Of a stretch of 53,423 bases of DNA, positions 39,412 to 48,382 are shown piece by piece. A program made the position numbers and the translations under genes. This stretch comes from Spyradocola merdavium (GTDB taxonomy: Bacteria; Bacillota; Clostridia; Christensenellales; UBA1750). Numbering within the stretch: the stretch's first letter is position 1; each line of letters begins with the position of its first letter. The DNA lies in contig DVIM01000165.1 in NCBI GenBank assembly GCA_018711265.1, forward strand, positions 1 to 53,423, read 5' to 3'. The notes under the pieces were generated by a model, which saw only the letters and a program-made list of their open reading frames with translations, had not been told where the DNA came from and made no database searches.

Positions 39412-39687
39412 GTCGCTCCCCGCGGGTCCTTGTCCACGTAGTCGGATACGGTCCGCAGGCCCGCGGCCCCGCGCGTGCCATGCAGCCATCCTAGGGCGAG
39501 GCCGTTTCCGGTTTGTTTGCATTCTGTTTGGGAAGTGTGAATCCGCGGGAGCTGTGCATTCATTCCCCGCAAACCCTTTGGCAATCCAATCGAAACAAAC
39601 CCCGTCTATACTTGCAGGCGTCGTCGGGAGCGGCAGGGCCTGTGCAGCGCCCGCGGCCCGAAATCTGCGAATGCAAGGAGGAAAAAC

Positions 39688-40164
39688 ATGAAGAACCCCT
39701 GGAGGACCGCCATCTGCGCGCTGCTCCTATGCGGAGCCTTTGCCCTGGGCGGCCTCCCCGCGCAGGCCGCCGGGGCCGCACCGGCCATGGAGGCCGCACC
39801 GGCCTCGGGGGCCGCTGCGGTCCCTGCGGAAATCACCTGGCCTGCGCACTACCGGATGTACCGCCGCGGCCTGGACGGCGCGCAGCGGGCCGCGCCCCGG
39901 CTGCGGGAGCGGGCCCAGTGCGTGGGCGAGCAGGAGGTCGCCGGCCGGACCGGCCTGGTCTATACCTGCGCGCGCAGCTTCCTGGGCTTCACCTGGACGC
40001 GCACGATGATCGTCGACGAGCAGACGGGCCTGTGCCTGGCCTGGCGCGCGCAGAGCGCAATCGGCGACTACAGCCTCTCCGACGGCGCGGGCGACTTCCT
40101 CTGCACGGACTTTGTGACGCAGGACGTCGCGCTGCCCTTGTCCCTGGAGGGACAGACCGCGTAG
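39688..40164 (+). CDS. Secreted protein of unknown function
   Basis: The 158-residue product has a clear signal peptide (MKNPWRTAICALLLCGAFAL, ending near PAQA), an Ala/Pro-rich spacer, and a ~110-residue domain with TWTRTMIVDEQTGLCLAWR that looks like a beta-rich fold. AAGGAGG precedes the ATG. A TATACT box lies near 39605-39615. It is the first of five plus-strand genes around a two-component system and may be the extracellular element that the system protects or senses; that is inference. Confidence 0.7.
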   Translation: MKNPWRTAICALLLCGAFALGGLPAQAAGAAPAMEAAPASGAAAVPAEITWPAHYRMYRRGLDGAQRAAPRLRERAQCVGEQEVAGRTGLVYTCARSFLGFTWTRTMIVDEQTGLCLAWRAQSAIGDYSLSDGAGDFLCTDFVTQDVALPLSLEGQTA

Positions 40165-40264
40165 GGCGCGGCGGATTCACAATTCGCAAACAAAACCGCA
40201 GGGATTCGCAAACCCTCGCGGCGCAGAATTCCAGAAGACCGAGAACGGAAAGGAGCAAACCAAA

Positions 40265-40504
40265 ATGTCTTTTGAAACCTGGAAGCGCACGAACGAGAAG
40301 ATCGAAAAGAAGGTCGTGGACGGATACAAGAAGATCGAGGACACCGTGGTCGGCGGGTTTGAAAAGGTGAGCGACGGCTTTGTGGAGCGCCTCTTTGCCC
40401 GCGAGGGCGAGAGCGTCGGGCAGGCCAAGGAGCGCCTGGCCAGGCAGGCGGCCGCCCAGCGCGGCGCAGATCCCGTGGGGAAGAAACCGGGGGACGCGCT
40501 TTAA
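40265..40504 (+). CDS. Small charged helical protein
   Basis: The 79-residue protein is rich in Lys and Glu and has two similar segments, KKVVDGYKKIEDTVV and GGFEKVSDGFVERLF, that suggest a repeated amphipathic helix. A tail ends VGKKPGDAL. Similar small proteins occur near two-component systems in clostridia, as far as I recall. AAAGGAGC precedes ATG 40265. It has no signal peptide. The function is unknown. Confidence 0.7.
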   Translation: MSFETWKRTNEKIEKKVVDGYKKIEDTVVGGFEKVSDGFVERLFAREGESVGQAKERLARQAAAQRGADPVGKKPGDAL

Positions 40505-40583
40505 CAAAACAGAAACAAATCTCCAACATACCGCAAACGAAGCGCCGGTATACTGGCCGTGCATCGCAGGGGGAGGAGAGAGC

Positions 40584-41255
40584 ATGATTCACATTCTGGT
40601 CGTGGACGACGATCCGGAGCTGAACCGGGCGGTCTGCACATATCTGAACGACTCCGGCTTTACGGCGACCGGCTGCCTCGGGGGCAACGACGCCTGCCAG
40701 GAGATGTACAATAAGCACTACGACCTGATCATCTCAGACATCATGATGCCGGGCGTGGACGGGTTCGAATTTGCGCGCGCGGTGCGGCGGGTGAACGGGC
40801 ACATCCCGATCCTGTTCATGTCCGCGCGCGACGACATGCCCGCCAAGCGCCGCGGCTTTCAGCTGGGCATTGACGACTACATGGTCAAGCCCATCGAGCT
40901 GGACGAGCTGCTCATGCGCGTGCGCGCGCTGCTGCGCCGGGCCAACATCGAGGCCACGCACAAGCTGACCCACGGCAACCTGGTCCTGGACGCGGACGCC
41001 GTCTCCGCCGTGGTGGACGGCCGGGAGGTGCCCGTGACCATGCGGGAGTTCAACATCCTGTTCAAGCTCCTCTCCTATCCGAACAAGACCTTCACCCGGG
41101 CCCAGCTGATGGACGAGTTCTGGGGCATGGAGAGCGAGAGCACGCTGCGGGCGGTGGACGTCTACATCACCAAGCTGCGCGACAAGTTCTCCGGGTGCAC
41201 GGGCTTTTCGATCGCGACGGTCCGCGGCCTGGGCTACAAGGCGGTGCTCAAATGA
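40584..41255 (+). CDS. OmpR/PhoB-family response regulator
   Basis: The 223-residue protein has a receiver with Asp8-Asp10 (VVDDDPE), phospho-acceptor Asp52 (SDIMMPG), and Lys in YMVKPIEL. A C-terminal winged helix follows, ending VRGLGYKAVLK. ATG 40584 follows GGGAGGAG. Its TGA overlaps the kinase start (ATGA). CAAAC-rich half-sites and a TATACT box lie upstream (40506-40560), a possible autoregulated promoter. Confidence 0.93.
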   Translation: MIHILVVDDDPELNRAVCTYLNDSGFTATGCLGGNDACQEMYNKHYDLIISDIMMPGVDGFEFARAVRRVNGHIPILFMSARDDMPAKRRGFQLGIDDYMVKPIELDELLMRVRALLRRANIEATHKLTHGNLVLDADAVSAVVDGREVPVTMREFNILFKLLSYPNKTFTRAQLMDEFWGMESESTLRAVDVYITKLRDKFSGCTGFSIATVRGLGYKAVLK

Positions 41256-42322
41256 GTCCGCTGCCCAAGTACTTTGACGGCATCCGCCTGCCACGGTACG
41301 TGTTCTTCCTCTCGCTGGGGTGCCTGATGCTCTTCAGCGGCGTGCACGTGGGGCTGATCCTGCTGCTCTACCGGCTGGGGTGCAGCGACATCGTGCTGGT
41401 GCACCTGGTGCTGCTGTACTGGGTGCTCGTGACTGTGGGCCTTACGAAGTACATCCAGTGGTATACGCGCAGGTTCTACGAGAAGCCCATCCGCCGCATC
41501 GCCGAGGCCGCGGGCAAGGTCGCGGGCGGGGACTTTTCCGTCTACCTTCCGCCCGTGCACACGCCGGACCACCTGGACTGCCTGGACGCCCTGACGGAGG
41601 ACTTCAACCGCATGGTCGAGGCGCTCGGCTCCATCGAGACGCTCAAGACCGAGTTCTTCTCCAACGTCTCCCACGAGATCAAGACGCCCATCGCGGTGAT
41701 CCTGAACACCGCGGAGCTCCTGCGCGGGGCGGACCTTGGCGCGCCGGAGAGCCAGGAACACGTCGAAACGATCCTCCGCGCCTCCAAGCGCCTGTCCACG
41801 CTGATCACGGACATCCTCAAGCTCAACAAGCTGGAAAAGCAGACCATCTCCCCCCAGCCCGAGGCGTACGACCTGTGCGCGCAGCTTTGCGAGTGCGCGT
41901 TGCAGTTCGAGGACCTGTGGGAGAAGAAGGGCGTCGAGTTCGAGGCGGATTTGGAGGACGAGCGGCCGGTGCGCCTGGACGCGGGGCTGATGGAGCTGGT
42001 GTGGACAAACCTGCTCTCCAACGCGTTCAAGTTCACGCCGCCGGGCGGAACCGTGACCCTCGCCGAGCGCAGGACGGAGGAAGGCGTCGTCGTGCGCGTT
42101 TCGGACACGGGCTGCGGCATGGACGCGGAAACCGCCGCGCGCGTGTTTGAGAAGTTCTACCAGGGCGACACCTCCCACGCCACCGAGGGCAACGGCCTGG
42201 GGCTCGCGCTGGTCAAGCGCGCGCTGGAGATGATGGACTGCACCGTCGCCGTGCAGAGCGCGCCGGGCGAGGGCACGACCTTTGCGGTGACCATTCCGGC
42301 AGAAGAAAGGGAAATGACATGA
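41252..42322 (+). CDS. Sensor histidine kinase
   Basis: The 356-residue kinase has two membrane helices (about 15-40 and 46-66) with almost no external loop, a HAMP-like linker, His141 in NVSHEIKTPIAVI, and the ATPase boxes LLSNAFKFTPPGG, DTGCGMD and GNGLGLALVKRA. The lack of an extracellular domain suggests sensing within the membrane, as in intramembrane-sensing kinases linked to cell-wall antibiotics. It is coupled to the regulator by ATGA and to the next gene in the same way. Confidence 0.92.
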   Translation: MSPLPKYFDGIRLPRYVFFLSLGCLMLFSGVHVGLILLLYRLGCSDIVLVHLVLLYWVLVTVGLTKYIQWYTRRFYEKPIRRIAEAAGKVAGGDFSVYLPPVHTPDHLDCLDALTEDFNRMVEALGSIETLKTEFFSNVSHEIKTPIAVILNTAELLRGADLGAPESQEHVETILRASKRLSTLITDILKLNKLEKQTISPQPEAYDLCAQLCECALQFEDLWEKKGVEFEADLEDERPVRLDAGLMELVWTNLLSNAFKFTPPGGTVTLAERRTEEGVVVRVSDTGCGMDAETAARVFEKFYQGDTSHATEGNGLGLALVKRALEMMDCTVAVQSAPGEGTTFAVTIPAEEREMT

Positions 42323-42843
42323 TGCAAACGGGAAAAACGCCCTTTGTTTCCTTCGACTATAAAGAGGCCGCGGTGGAGCGCGAGCGCCTGTCGCAGGCCC
42401 TGGACGGCTATGCCTGCTTGGGCTGGGAGCTGGACCGGCAGGAGGGCGCGGGCGGGCAGATCCGCCTCTTCCTGCGGCGGGACCGGCACATCCTCAACAA
42501 GGCGGAGCTGACGCGGCTGGAGCGGCAGTTCGAGGCCTGTCTGGACGCAATCCGCGCGCTGGAGGCCTCGGTCGCCCAGCGGGCGGCGATGGCCGCGCTG
42601 GCCGTGGGGCTCGCGGGCACGGTCTTTCTTGCGGGCGCGACGTTTGCGGTCACGGCGGCGACGCCGGCCGTCTGGCTCTGCGCGGTGCTCGCCGTCCCCG
42701 GGTTCCTCGGCTGGGGCGGCGCGTATCCGGTGTACCGGCGCGTGCGCACGCTGCGCGCGCGGCAGGTGGAGCCGCTGATCGAGGGCAAGCGCGACGAGAT
42801 CGAGGCGGTCTGCAAAAAGGGCGTCCGGATGCGGAGCGAGTGA
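42319..42843 (+). CDS. Membrane protein encoded with the two-component system
   Basis: The 174-residue protein has a soluble N-terminal ~95 residues (FVSFDYKEAAVERERLSQ, DGYACLGWELDRQEG), two adjacent helices (about 90-135) and a basic C-terminal helix. Its ATG overlaps the kinase stop, so it is made with the kinase and may be part of the signalling complex. A strong terminator follows. I recognise no named family, although the N-terminal pattern recurs beside clostridial two-component systems. Confidence 0.75.
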   Translation: MMQTGKTPFVSFDYKEAAVERERLSQALDGYACLGWELDRQEGAGGQIRLFLRRDRHILNKAELTRLERQFEACLDAIRALEASVAQRAAMAALAVGLAGTVFLAGATFAVTAATPAVWLCAVLAVPGFLGWGGAYPVYRRVRTLRARQVEPLIEGKRDEIEAVCKKGVRMRSE

Positions 42844-42861
42844 AGGGCGGCCCGCGGGCAA

Positions 42862-42894
42862 GGAGAGGGGGAGAGAATCCCCCTCTCCTTTTTT
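42862..42894 (+). terminator. Terminator of the two-component operon
   Basis: GGAGAGGGGGA and TCCCCCTCTCC form a perfect 11-bp stem, followed by six T. Confidence 0.9.
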
Positions 42895-42906
42895 GCGCCC
42901 GGCCTA

Positions 42907-42935
42907 TTGCTTTTGCGCGCGCTCTAAACTATACT
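42907..42935 (+). promoter_or_regulatory. Promoter of the second MATE gene
   Basis: TTGCTT (42907-42912), 17 bases, TATACT (42930-42935). The leader is about 65 bases and shows no terminator, unlike the first MATE gene. Confidence 0.7.
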
Positions 42936-43005
42936 GAATACATATGCCGTTTGCCGGCCCTCTTTTTTTCCGGACCGGCGGCGAGGGAAGGGAAAGGCGA
43001 CGGAA

Positions 43006-44382
43006 ATGGAAGACCAACAAAAAATTGACCTGTTTGAAAAGCTGCCGGTGCCGCGGGCGGTGATGAAGCTGGCCGTGCCCACCATCCTCAGCTCCCTGGT
43101 CATGGTGCTCTACAACCTGGCGGACACCTACTTTGTCGGGATGCTCAACGACCCCATCCAGAACGCCGGCGTGGCGCTGGCCGCGCCGGTGCTGCTGGCC
43201 TTCAACGCGATCAACAACCTGTTCGGCGTGGGCTCTTCGAGCATGATGAGCCGGGCCCTGGGCCGCAGGGACTACGAGACGGTCTACAAGAGCTCGGCCT
43301 TCGGGTTCTACAGCTCCATCCTGTGCGGGCTGCTGTTTTCGCTGCTGTGCACGGTGTTTGCCGGGCCCCTGCTCGGGCTGCTCGGCGCGGACGAGACCAC
43401 CTACGACGCGACGATGGGCTACATGTTCTGGACGGTGAACCTGGGCGCGATGCCGGCGATCCTGAACGTGGTCATGGCCTACCTCGTGCGCGCGGAGGGC
43501 GCCTCCCTCCACGCGAGCCTGGGCACGATGAGCGGCTGTCTGCTCAACATCGCGCTGGACCCCATCTTCATCCTGCCCTGGGGCTTTGACATGGGCGCGG
43601 CGGGCGCGGGCCTGGCGACGTTCCTGTCCAACTGCGTGGCCTGCCTGTACTTCTTCGTGCTGCTCTACGTCAAGCGCGGGCGCACCTACGTCAGCATCCA
43701 CCCCAAGATGTACCGCTGGAAGAAGGAGATCGTCCTGGGGGTCTTCGGGGTGGGCGTCCCCGCCTCGATCCAGAACCTGCTCAACGTCACCGGCATGACG
43801 GTGCTCAACAACTTCACCGCGGCCTACGGCGCCAACGCGGTCGCGGCCATGGGCATCGCGCAGAAGATCAACCAGGTGCCCATGCAGATCTCCATGGGCG
43901 TGTCCCAGGGCATCATGCCGCTCATCAGCTACAACTACGCCAGCCGCAACGTGTCCCGCATGAAGGGGACGCTGCTCTTTACGGTCAAGATCGCGCTGTC
44001 CTTCATGGTGGTGGTGGCGCTGGGCTACTTCTTCTTCGCGGGTCCGCTGACGGAGATGTTCATGTCCAACCCGGACGTCGTCGCCTATGGCGCGGCGTTC
44101 CTGCGCGGGTTCTGCCTGGGCCTGCCCTTCCTGTGCATGGACTTCATCGCCGTGGGCGTGTTCCAGGCCACGGGCCTGGGGCGCAACGCGCTGATCTTCG
44201 CGATCCTGCGCAAGATCGTGCTGGAGATCCCCGCGCTGTTCGTGCTGAACTGGCTCTTCCCGCTCTATGGACTGGCGTACGCGCAGTTTACGGCGGAGAT
44301 CCTCCTGGCCGTGGCCGCGGTGCTGGTGCTGCGCCGCCTGTTCCGCGACCTGGAGAGAGGGCACGCCCCGGCGGGCGCGTGA
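43006..44382 (+). CDS. MATE-family exporter
   Basis: The 458-residue protein has the full 12-helix MATE layout, with PTILSSLVMVLYNLADTYFVG (about 25-45) and the second-half equivalent VPASIQNLLNVTGMTVLNNF (about 254-273). It exports drugs or metabolites with Na+ or H+. It is only weakly similar to the MATE protein at 2.5 kb, so the two are separate lineages rather than a local duplication. ATG 43006 follows GGGAAAGG. It is monocistronic, with terminator at 44400. Confidence 0.92.
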   Translation: MEDQQKIDLFEKLPVPRAVMKLAVPTILSSLVMVLYNLADTYFVGMLNDPIQNAGVALAAPVLLAFNAINNLFGVGSSSMMSRALGRRDYETVYKSSAFGFYSSILCGLLFSLLCTVFAGPLLGLLGADETTYDATMGYMFWTVNLGAMPAILNVVMAYLVRAEGASLHASLGTMSGCLLNIALDPIFILPWGFDMGAAGAGLATFLSNCVACLYFFVLLYVKRGRTYVSIHPKMYRWKKEIVLGVFGVGVPASIQNLLNVTGMTVLNNFTAAYGANAVAAMGIAQKINQVPMQISMGVSQGIMPLISYNYASRNVSRMKGTLLFTVKIALSFMVVVALGYFFFAGPLTEMFMSNPDVVAYGAAFLRGFCLGLPFLCMDFIAVGVFQATGLGRNALIFAILRKIVLEIPALFVLNWLFPLYGLAYAQFTAEILLAVAAVLVLRRLFRDLERGHAPAGA

Positions 44383-44399
44383 CCGGACGCTGCTGTTTC

Positions 44400-44429
44400 G
44401 GAGAATCGCTTCGGCGGTTCTCCTTTTTT
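44400..44429 (+). terminator. Terminator of the second MATE gene
   Basis: GGAGAA (44400-44405) and TTCTCC (44418-44423) close a hairpin with a TTCG loop, followed by six T. Confidence 0.85.
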
Positions 44430-44460
44430 GTCCCCGGGGCGGCGCGGCCGTTTTCCCCCG

Positions 44461-44489
44461 TAGGCAAGCCGGGGCGCCTATGGTATAAT
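44461..44489 (+). promoter_or_regulatory. Promoter of the HAD - APH - fucosidase series
   Basis: TAGGCA (44461-44466), 17 bases, perfect TATAAT (44484-44489), 43 bases before the HAD ATG. Five genes follow with no clear terminator until after 49498. Confidence 0.7.
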
Positions 44490-44531
44490 GGGGGCGAAAC
44501 GGCAAGCACAAAAATTTGGGAGGACAGAGCG

Positions 44532-45137
44532 ATGGTGCGCAACGTGGTCTTTGACATGGGAAAGGTTCTGCTGGACTTCAATGTCGAGCGCTATCTCCTG
44601 CGCGTGGAGCGGGAGGAGGACCGGCCGCTCGTGCGGCAGGCGCTGTTTGCGAGCGTGGAATGGGTCATGACGGACTATGGGACGATGGACGACGAGGGAC
44701 TGCTCGCCGCGGCGTGCCGCAGGCTCCCGCAGCACCTGCACCCCGCGGCGGAGGAGATCGTGCGCACCTGGTATCGGGACATGCCCGCCTACCCGGGCAT
44801 GGGCGAGGTGATCCGCCGCCTCAAGGACGAGGGTTACCGCCTCTACCTCCTCTCCAACGTGTGCGGGCACTACGACGTCATGCGCCGGAACATCCCGCAT
44901 ATCGAGCGGTTTGACGGCGAGTTCATTTCCTCGGACTGGCATCTGCTCAAGCCCGACCCGGAGATCTTCCGCACGTTCTGCCTGCACTTCGGGCTCAACC
45001 CCGCGCAGTGCTTCTTCATCGACGACCAGCCGGCCAACGTCTTCGGCGCGCTGCGCGCGGGGATGCGCGGCATGGTCTACCACGGGGACCCGGGCGCCAT
45101 CCTCCCGGCGCTGCGCGCGGCGCAGGGCGAGGCGTGA
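44532..45137 (+). CDS. HAD-IA family hydrolase (YihX-like)
   Basis: The 201-residue protein has FDMGKVLLDFN at the start, LLSNVCG motif II and FIDDQPANVFGA motif IV. Motif I is Asp8-Met-Gly10 instead of Asp-x-Asp, as in YihX-like and dehalogenase-like members. Alpha-glucose-1-phosphate phosphatase or related sugar-phosphate activity is likely. ATG 44532 opens the motif. Its TGA overlaps the GTG start of the next gene. Confidence 0.87.
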   Translation: MVRNVVFDMGKVLLDFNVERYLLRVEREEDRPLVRQALFASVEWVMTDYGTMDDEGLLAAACRRLPQHLHPAAEEIVRTWYRDMPAYPGMGEVIRRLKDEGYRLYLLSNVCGHYDVMRRNIPHIERFDGEFISSDWHLLKPDPEIFRTFCLHFGLNPAQCFFIDDQPANVFGALRAGMRGMVYHGDPGAILPALRAAQGEA

Positions 45138-45937
45138 GCCTCGGGGCGCGCATCGGCGCGGGCCGCACGGCGGAGGTCTTTGCCCTGCCGGGGGAGCGGG
45201 TGTGTAAGCTCTTCTACCCCGGCGTTCCGGCGGAGGCGGTCGAGGCGGAGCTGCGGGGCGCGCGCTGCGCAGACGCGCACGGCCTGGCCGCGCCGCGCTG
45301 CCATGGGCGGATGCGCGCCCTGGGCCGCGAGGGAATCGTCTTTGACCGCGTGCGCGGCCAGAGCCTGCTCGAGCGGATGCTGCGCGGCGGGGACGCGCGC
45401 CGGGCGGCGCGGGACCTTGCGGACCTGCAGCGCGGCATCCTCGCCGCGCGCGCCCGGCCGCAGGACGGCCTGCCCGATGCGCGTGCGCGCCTGGCCGGGC
45501 AGATCGCCCGCGCGCCTCTGGAGGAGGGGCTGCGCTGGGAGGCGCTCGCGCGCGCCCGGTCGCTTCCCGCGGGGGAGGCCCTCTGCCACGGGGATTTGCA
45601 CCCGGACAACGCCGTCTGCCAAGGCGAGCGATTGCTGGCGCTGGACTGGGCGAACCTGGCCCGGGGGGACGCGCGGCTGGACATGGCGCGCACGCTCTTC
45701 CTGCTGGAGGACGCGCCGCTGCCATCCGCCGCGCCCGCGGGGCTGGAGGCGCTCCGCCGGGCGGCGGGGGAGGAATACCTCGCGGCCATGGGCGCCTCCC
45801 GCGGGGCGCTGCGCGCGTTCCTCGCCGCGGTCCTGGCCGCGCGCGCCGGCGAAGCGCCGGAGGAGGCCGCGGCCCTTGCGCCCAGGATCGCCGCGCTGCT
45901 GCAAGACGAAACCGCATTTTCATCGGAAAGAAAATAG
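45134..45937 (+). CDS. Aminoglycoside-phosphotransferase-like kinase
   Basis: The 267-residue protein has ALCHGDLHPDNAV (Asp of the Brenner motif) and LLALDWANLARGD (Mg2+ Asp), the two signatures of APH/choline-kinase folds. The N-terminal IGAGRTAEVFAL matches a short P-loop-like turn. It probably phosphorylates a small hydroxyl compound. GTG 45134 overlaps the HAD stop (GTGA), so a phosphatase and kinase are made together. It need not mean antibiotic resistance. Confidence 0.82.
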   Translation: MSLGARIGAGRTAEVFALPGERVCKLFYPGVPAEAVEAELRGARCADAHGLAAPRCHGRMRALGREGIVFDRVRGQSLLERMLRGGDARRAARDLADLQRGILAARARPQDGLPDARARLAGQIARAPLEEGLRWEALARARSLPAGEALCHGDLHPDNAVCQGERLLALDWANLARGDARLDMARTLFLLEDAPLPSAAPAGLEALRRAAGEEYLAAMGASRGALRAFLAAVLAARAGEAPEEAAALAPRIAALLQDETAFSSERK

Positions 45938-45949
45938 GAGGAACCCAAG

Positions 45950-47380
45950 ATGAGCGAATTCCAATTTGACATCGCAAAGGGGCCCTTTGCCCCGAACCTG
46001 GACAGCCTGCGCACGTTTTGCTGCCCGGAGTGGTATCGGGACGCCAAGTTCGGCATCTGGTCGCACTGGGGGCCGCAGTCCGTGCCCATGTACGGCGACT
46101 GGTACGCCCGCCACATGTATAAGGAGGGCAGCGAGCAGTACCGCTACCACTGGCGCACCTACGGCCATCCCTCCAAGTTCGGCTACAAGGACCTGGTCCC
46201 GCTCTGGAAGGCGGAGAACTTCGACCCCGAGGGGCTGATGCGGCTCTACGTCGAGGCCGGGGCGCGCTACTTCGTGGGCCAGGCCATGCACCACGACAAC
46301 TTCGACAACTTTGCCAGCAAGCACAACCCCTGGAACTCGGTCAACGTCGGCCCGAAGAAGGACATCTGCCTGCTCTGGAAGCGCGCGGCGGAGAAGTTCG
46401 GCCTGCCGTTTGGCGTATCGGAGCACCTGGGCGCCTCCTACACGTGGATGTCCCTCTCCCACGGCGCGGACAAGACCGGCCCCTACGCGGGCGTGCCCTA
46501 CGACGGCGCGGACCCGAAGAACGCCTCCCTCTACCGCGACAACGACAGCGAGCTGCTCGAGCACGGCTGGTATACGCGCAACGAGAAGTACCACCAGGAT
46601 TGGTACCGCCGCATCCGGGACGTGGTGGACACGCTGCAGCCGGAGCTGCTCTACACCGACGGCCCGCTGCCCTTCGGGACCTATGGCGAGCACCTGGTGG
46701 CGCACCTGTACAACGCCAGCGCCGCGCGCCACGGCGGCGCGAGCCAGGCCGTCTACACGCAGAAGGGCACGGACCCCGCGATCTACAAGGTCGGCGTCCT
46801 GGACATCGAGCGCGGCATCTCCGCCGAGATCGCCGAGGACCCCTGGCAGGACGACACCTCCATCGGCGACTGGTTCTACAACGTGCGCGACGTCTACAAG
46901 ACCGCGGAGGACATCGTCGACACCCTCGTGGACGTGGTCGCCAAGAACGGCAACCTGCTGGTCAACGTCACCCAGCGGCCGGACGGCACCATCGACGACG
47001 AGTGCCTCTACGCCCTGAAGAAGATCGGTGCCTGGATGCGCGACAACGGCGAGGGCATCTACGCCACGCGCCCCTATGTCAAGATGGGCGAGGGCGAGTC
47101 CAAGCTCGCCGCCGGCGCCTTCCAGGAGGGCGCGGCCGCCTGGACGGGCGAGGACTACCGCTTCACCCGCAGCAAGGACGGCAGCACGGTCTTCGCCTTC
47201 CGCATGCGCGAGGGCCGGACGCGCATCGTCTCCCTGGGCCGGGTGTACGAGCGGCCCGTGCGCCAGGTCTCGGTCTACGGCCAGCCGGTCCCCTTTGTGC
47301 AGAAGGACGGCTGCCTGGACGTCTCCGCGCCGGAGAACCGCCACCCCGGCATGCCCCAGTGCATCCGCGTGGACTTCTGA
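45950..47380 (+). CDS. Alpha-L-fucosidase (GH29 family)
   Basis: The 476-residue protein has the GH29 start WYRDAKFGIWSHWGPQSVP (28-46), GDWYARHMY, YFVGQAMHHDNFD and Asp237 in LLYTDGPLPFG as candidate nucleophile. There is no signal peptide, so it removes fucose from oligosaccharides taken into the cell. A C-terminal ~100-residue beta domain ends the protein. ATG 45950 follows AGGAGG and lies 12 bases after the kinase gene. It leads into a UroD-family gene and a phosphonoacetate-hydrolase-like gene. Confidence 0.9.
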   Translation: MSEFQFDIAKGPFAPNLDSLRTFCCPEWYRDAKFGIWSHWGPQSVPMYGDWYARHMYKEGSEQYRYHWRTYGHPSKFGYKDLVPLWKAENFDPEGLMRLYVEAGARYFVGQAMHHDNFDNFASKHNPWNSVNVGPKKDICLLWKRAAEKFGLPFGVSEHLGASYTWMSLSHGADKTGPYAGVPYDGADPKNASLYRDNDSELLEHGWYTRNEKYHQDWYRRIRDVVDTLQPELLYTDGPLPFGTYGEHLVAHLYNASAARHGGASQAVYTQKGTDPAIYKVGVLDIERGISAEIAEDPWQDDTSIGDWFYNVRDVYKTAEDIVDTLVDVVAKNGNLLVNVTQRPDGTIDDECLYALKKIGAWMRDNGEGIYATRPYVKMGEGESKLAAGAFQEGAAAWTGEDYRFTRSKDGSTVFAFRMREGRTRIVSLGRVYERPVRQVSVYGQPVPFVQKDGCLDVSAPENRHPGMPQCIRVDF

Positions 47381-47416
47381 CCCGCAAAGGGAGAAAAATC
47401 GGGAGGCGATGTTTCC

Positions 47417-48343
47417 ATGACGCCCAAGCAGCGCATGATCACCGCGCTGGAGCGCGGCATTCCCGACCGCGTGCCCACGTTTGAGCTCGAGTTTCAGCTC
47501 GCGCCGGAGCTCATCGGCAAGGACTTCTGCGTGGACCGCGACTTCGAGGGCCTGACCGGCAAGGCCCTGGACGACAAGGTCCTCGAAAACGCCAAGGTCC
47601 TGGTGGAGGCCTATACGTTGCTCGAGCACGACGCCATCTGCATCCAGCTCAAGCCCGAGCTCGTCGCCCGCACGGTGGAGGCCATCCACCGCATCGCGGG
47701 GGATACCTTCCTGCTGATGGCCCACGGGGACGGCACCTTCGCCATCCCGGACGGGGACGGGATGTACGAGCTCTCCTACCGCATGGTGGACGAGCCGGAG
47801 TCCGTCAAGGCGCAGGCCGCGCGCATGTGCGACGAGGCCATCGCGCGAAACGACTGGCTGCTGCGCGAGGGGCTCGACGGCTTCATCCTGTGCAGCGACT
47901 ACTGCTTCAACCAGGGGCCCTTCCTCTCGCCCCAGATGTTTGCGGAGTTCATTCAGCCCTATCTTGCGCGCATCATCGCCGCCATCCGCGAAGGGGGCGG
48001 CTACGCCATCAAGCACACGGACGGCAACATCATGCCCATCCTCGACCAGCTCGTCGCGGCAAACCCGCACGCGCTGCACTCCCTGGATCCTATGGCGGGC
48101 GTGGACATCCGCAAGGTCAAGGAGCTCGTCGGGGACAAGGTCGCCCTCTGCGGCAACGTGCACTGCGCCGCCATGCAGACCGGCACCGAGCAGGACGTCA
48201 TCGACTCGGCCACCTACTGCATGACCTGGGGCAAGCCCGGCGGCGGCTACGTCTTTGCCACCTCGAACATCCCCTTCCGCGGCCTGCCGCTGGAGCGGTA
48301 TGAGCTGGCCCTGTCCGTCTGGCGCAGGATGCGCGACTACTGA
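47417..48343 (+). CDS. Uroporphyrinogen-decarboxylase-family protein
   Basis: The 308-residue TIM-barrel protein starts TPKQRMITALERGIPDRVP, a hallmark of the MtaA/CmuA/UroD group, and contains GDGTFAIPDGDG, YAIKHTDGNIMPILD and ALCGNVHC. Corrinoid methyltransferases of this fold carry His-x-Cys zinc ligands; here that position reads HTD, so the zinc site is altered. True haem UroD is unlikely because no haem genes adjoin. Such proteins recur in glycan loci with unknown roles; methyl transfer to or from a methylated sugar is a guess. Spacing is 36 bases after the fucosidase. Confidence 0.83.
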   Translation: MTPKQRMITALERGIPDRVPTFELEFQLAPELIGKDFCVDRDFEGLTGKALDDKVLENAKVLVEAYTLLEHDAICIQLKPELVARTVEAIHRIAGDTFLLMAHGDGTFAIPDGDGMYELSYRMVDEPESVKAQAARMCDEAIARNDWLLREGLDGFILCSDYCFNQGPFLSPQMFAEFIQPYLARIIAAIREGGGYAIKHTDGNIMPILDQLVAANPHALHSLDPMAGVDIRKVKELVGDKVALCGNVHCAAMQTGTEQDVIDSATYCMTWGKPGGGYVFATSNIPFRGLPLERYELALSVWRRMRDY

Positions 48344-48382
48344 GAGCAAAAAACAAAAACACGAGAAAGCGAGGGAACGCCC

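Noticed and set aside
45134..45937. Aminoglycoside resistance gene
   Set aside because: The motifs fit the broad APH/choline-kinase fold; coupling to a HAD phosphatase and a sugar locus argues for a metabolic kinase.
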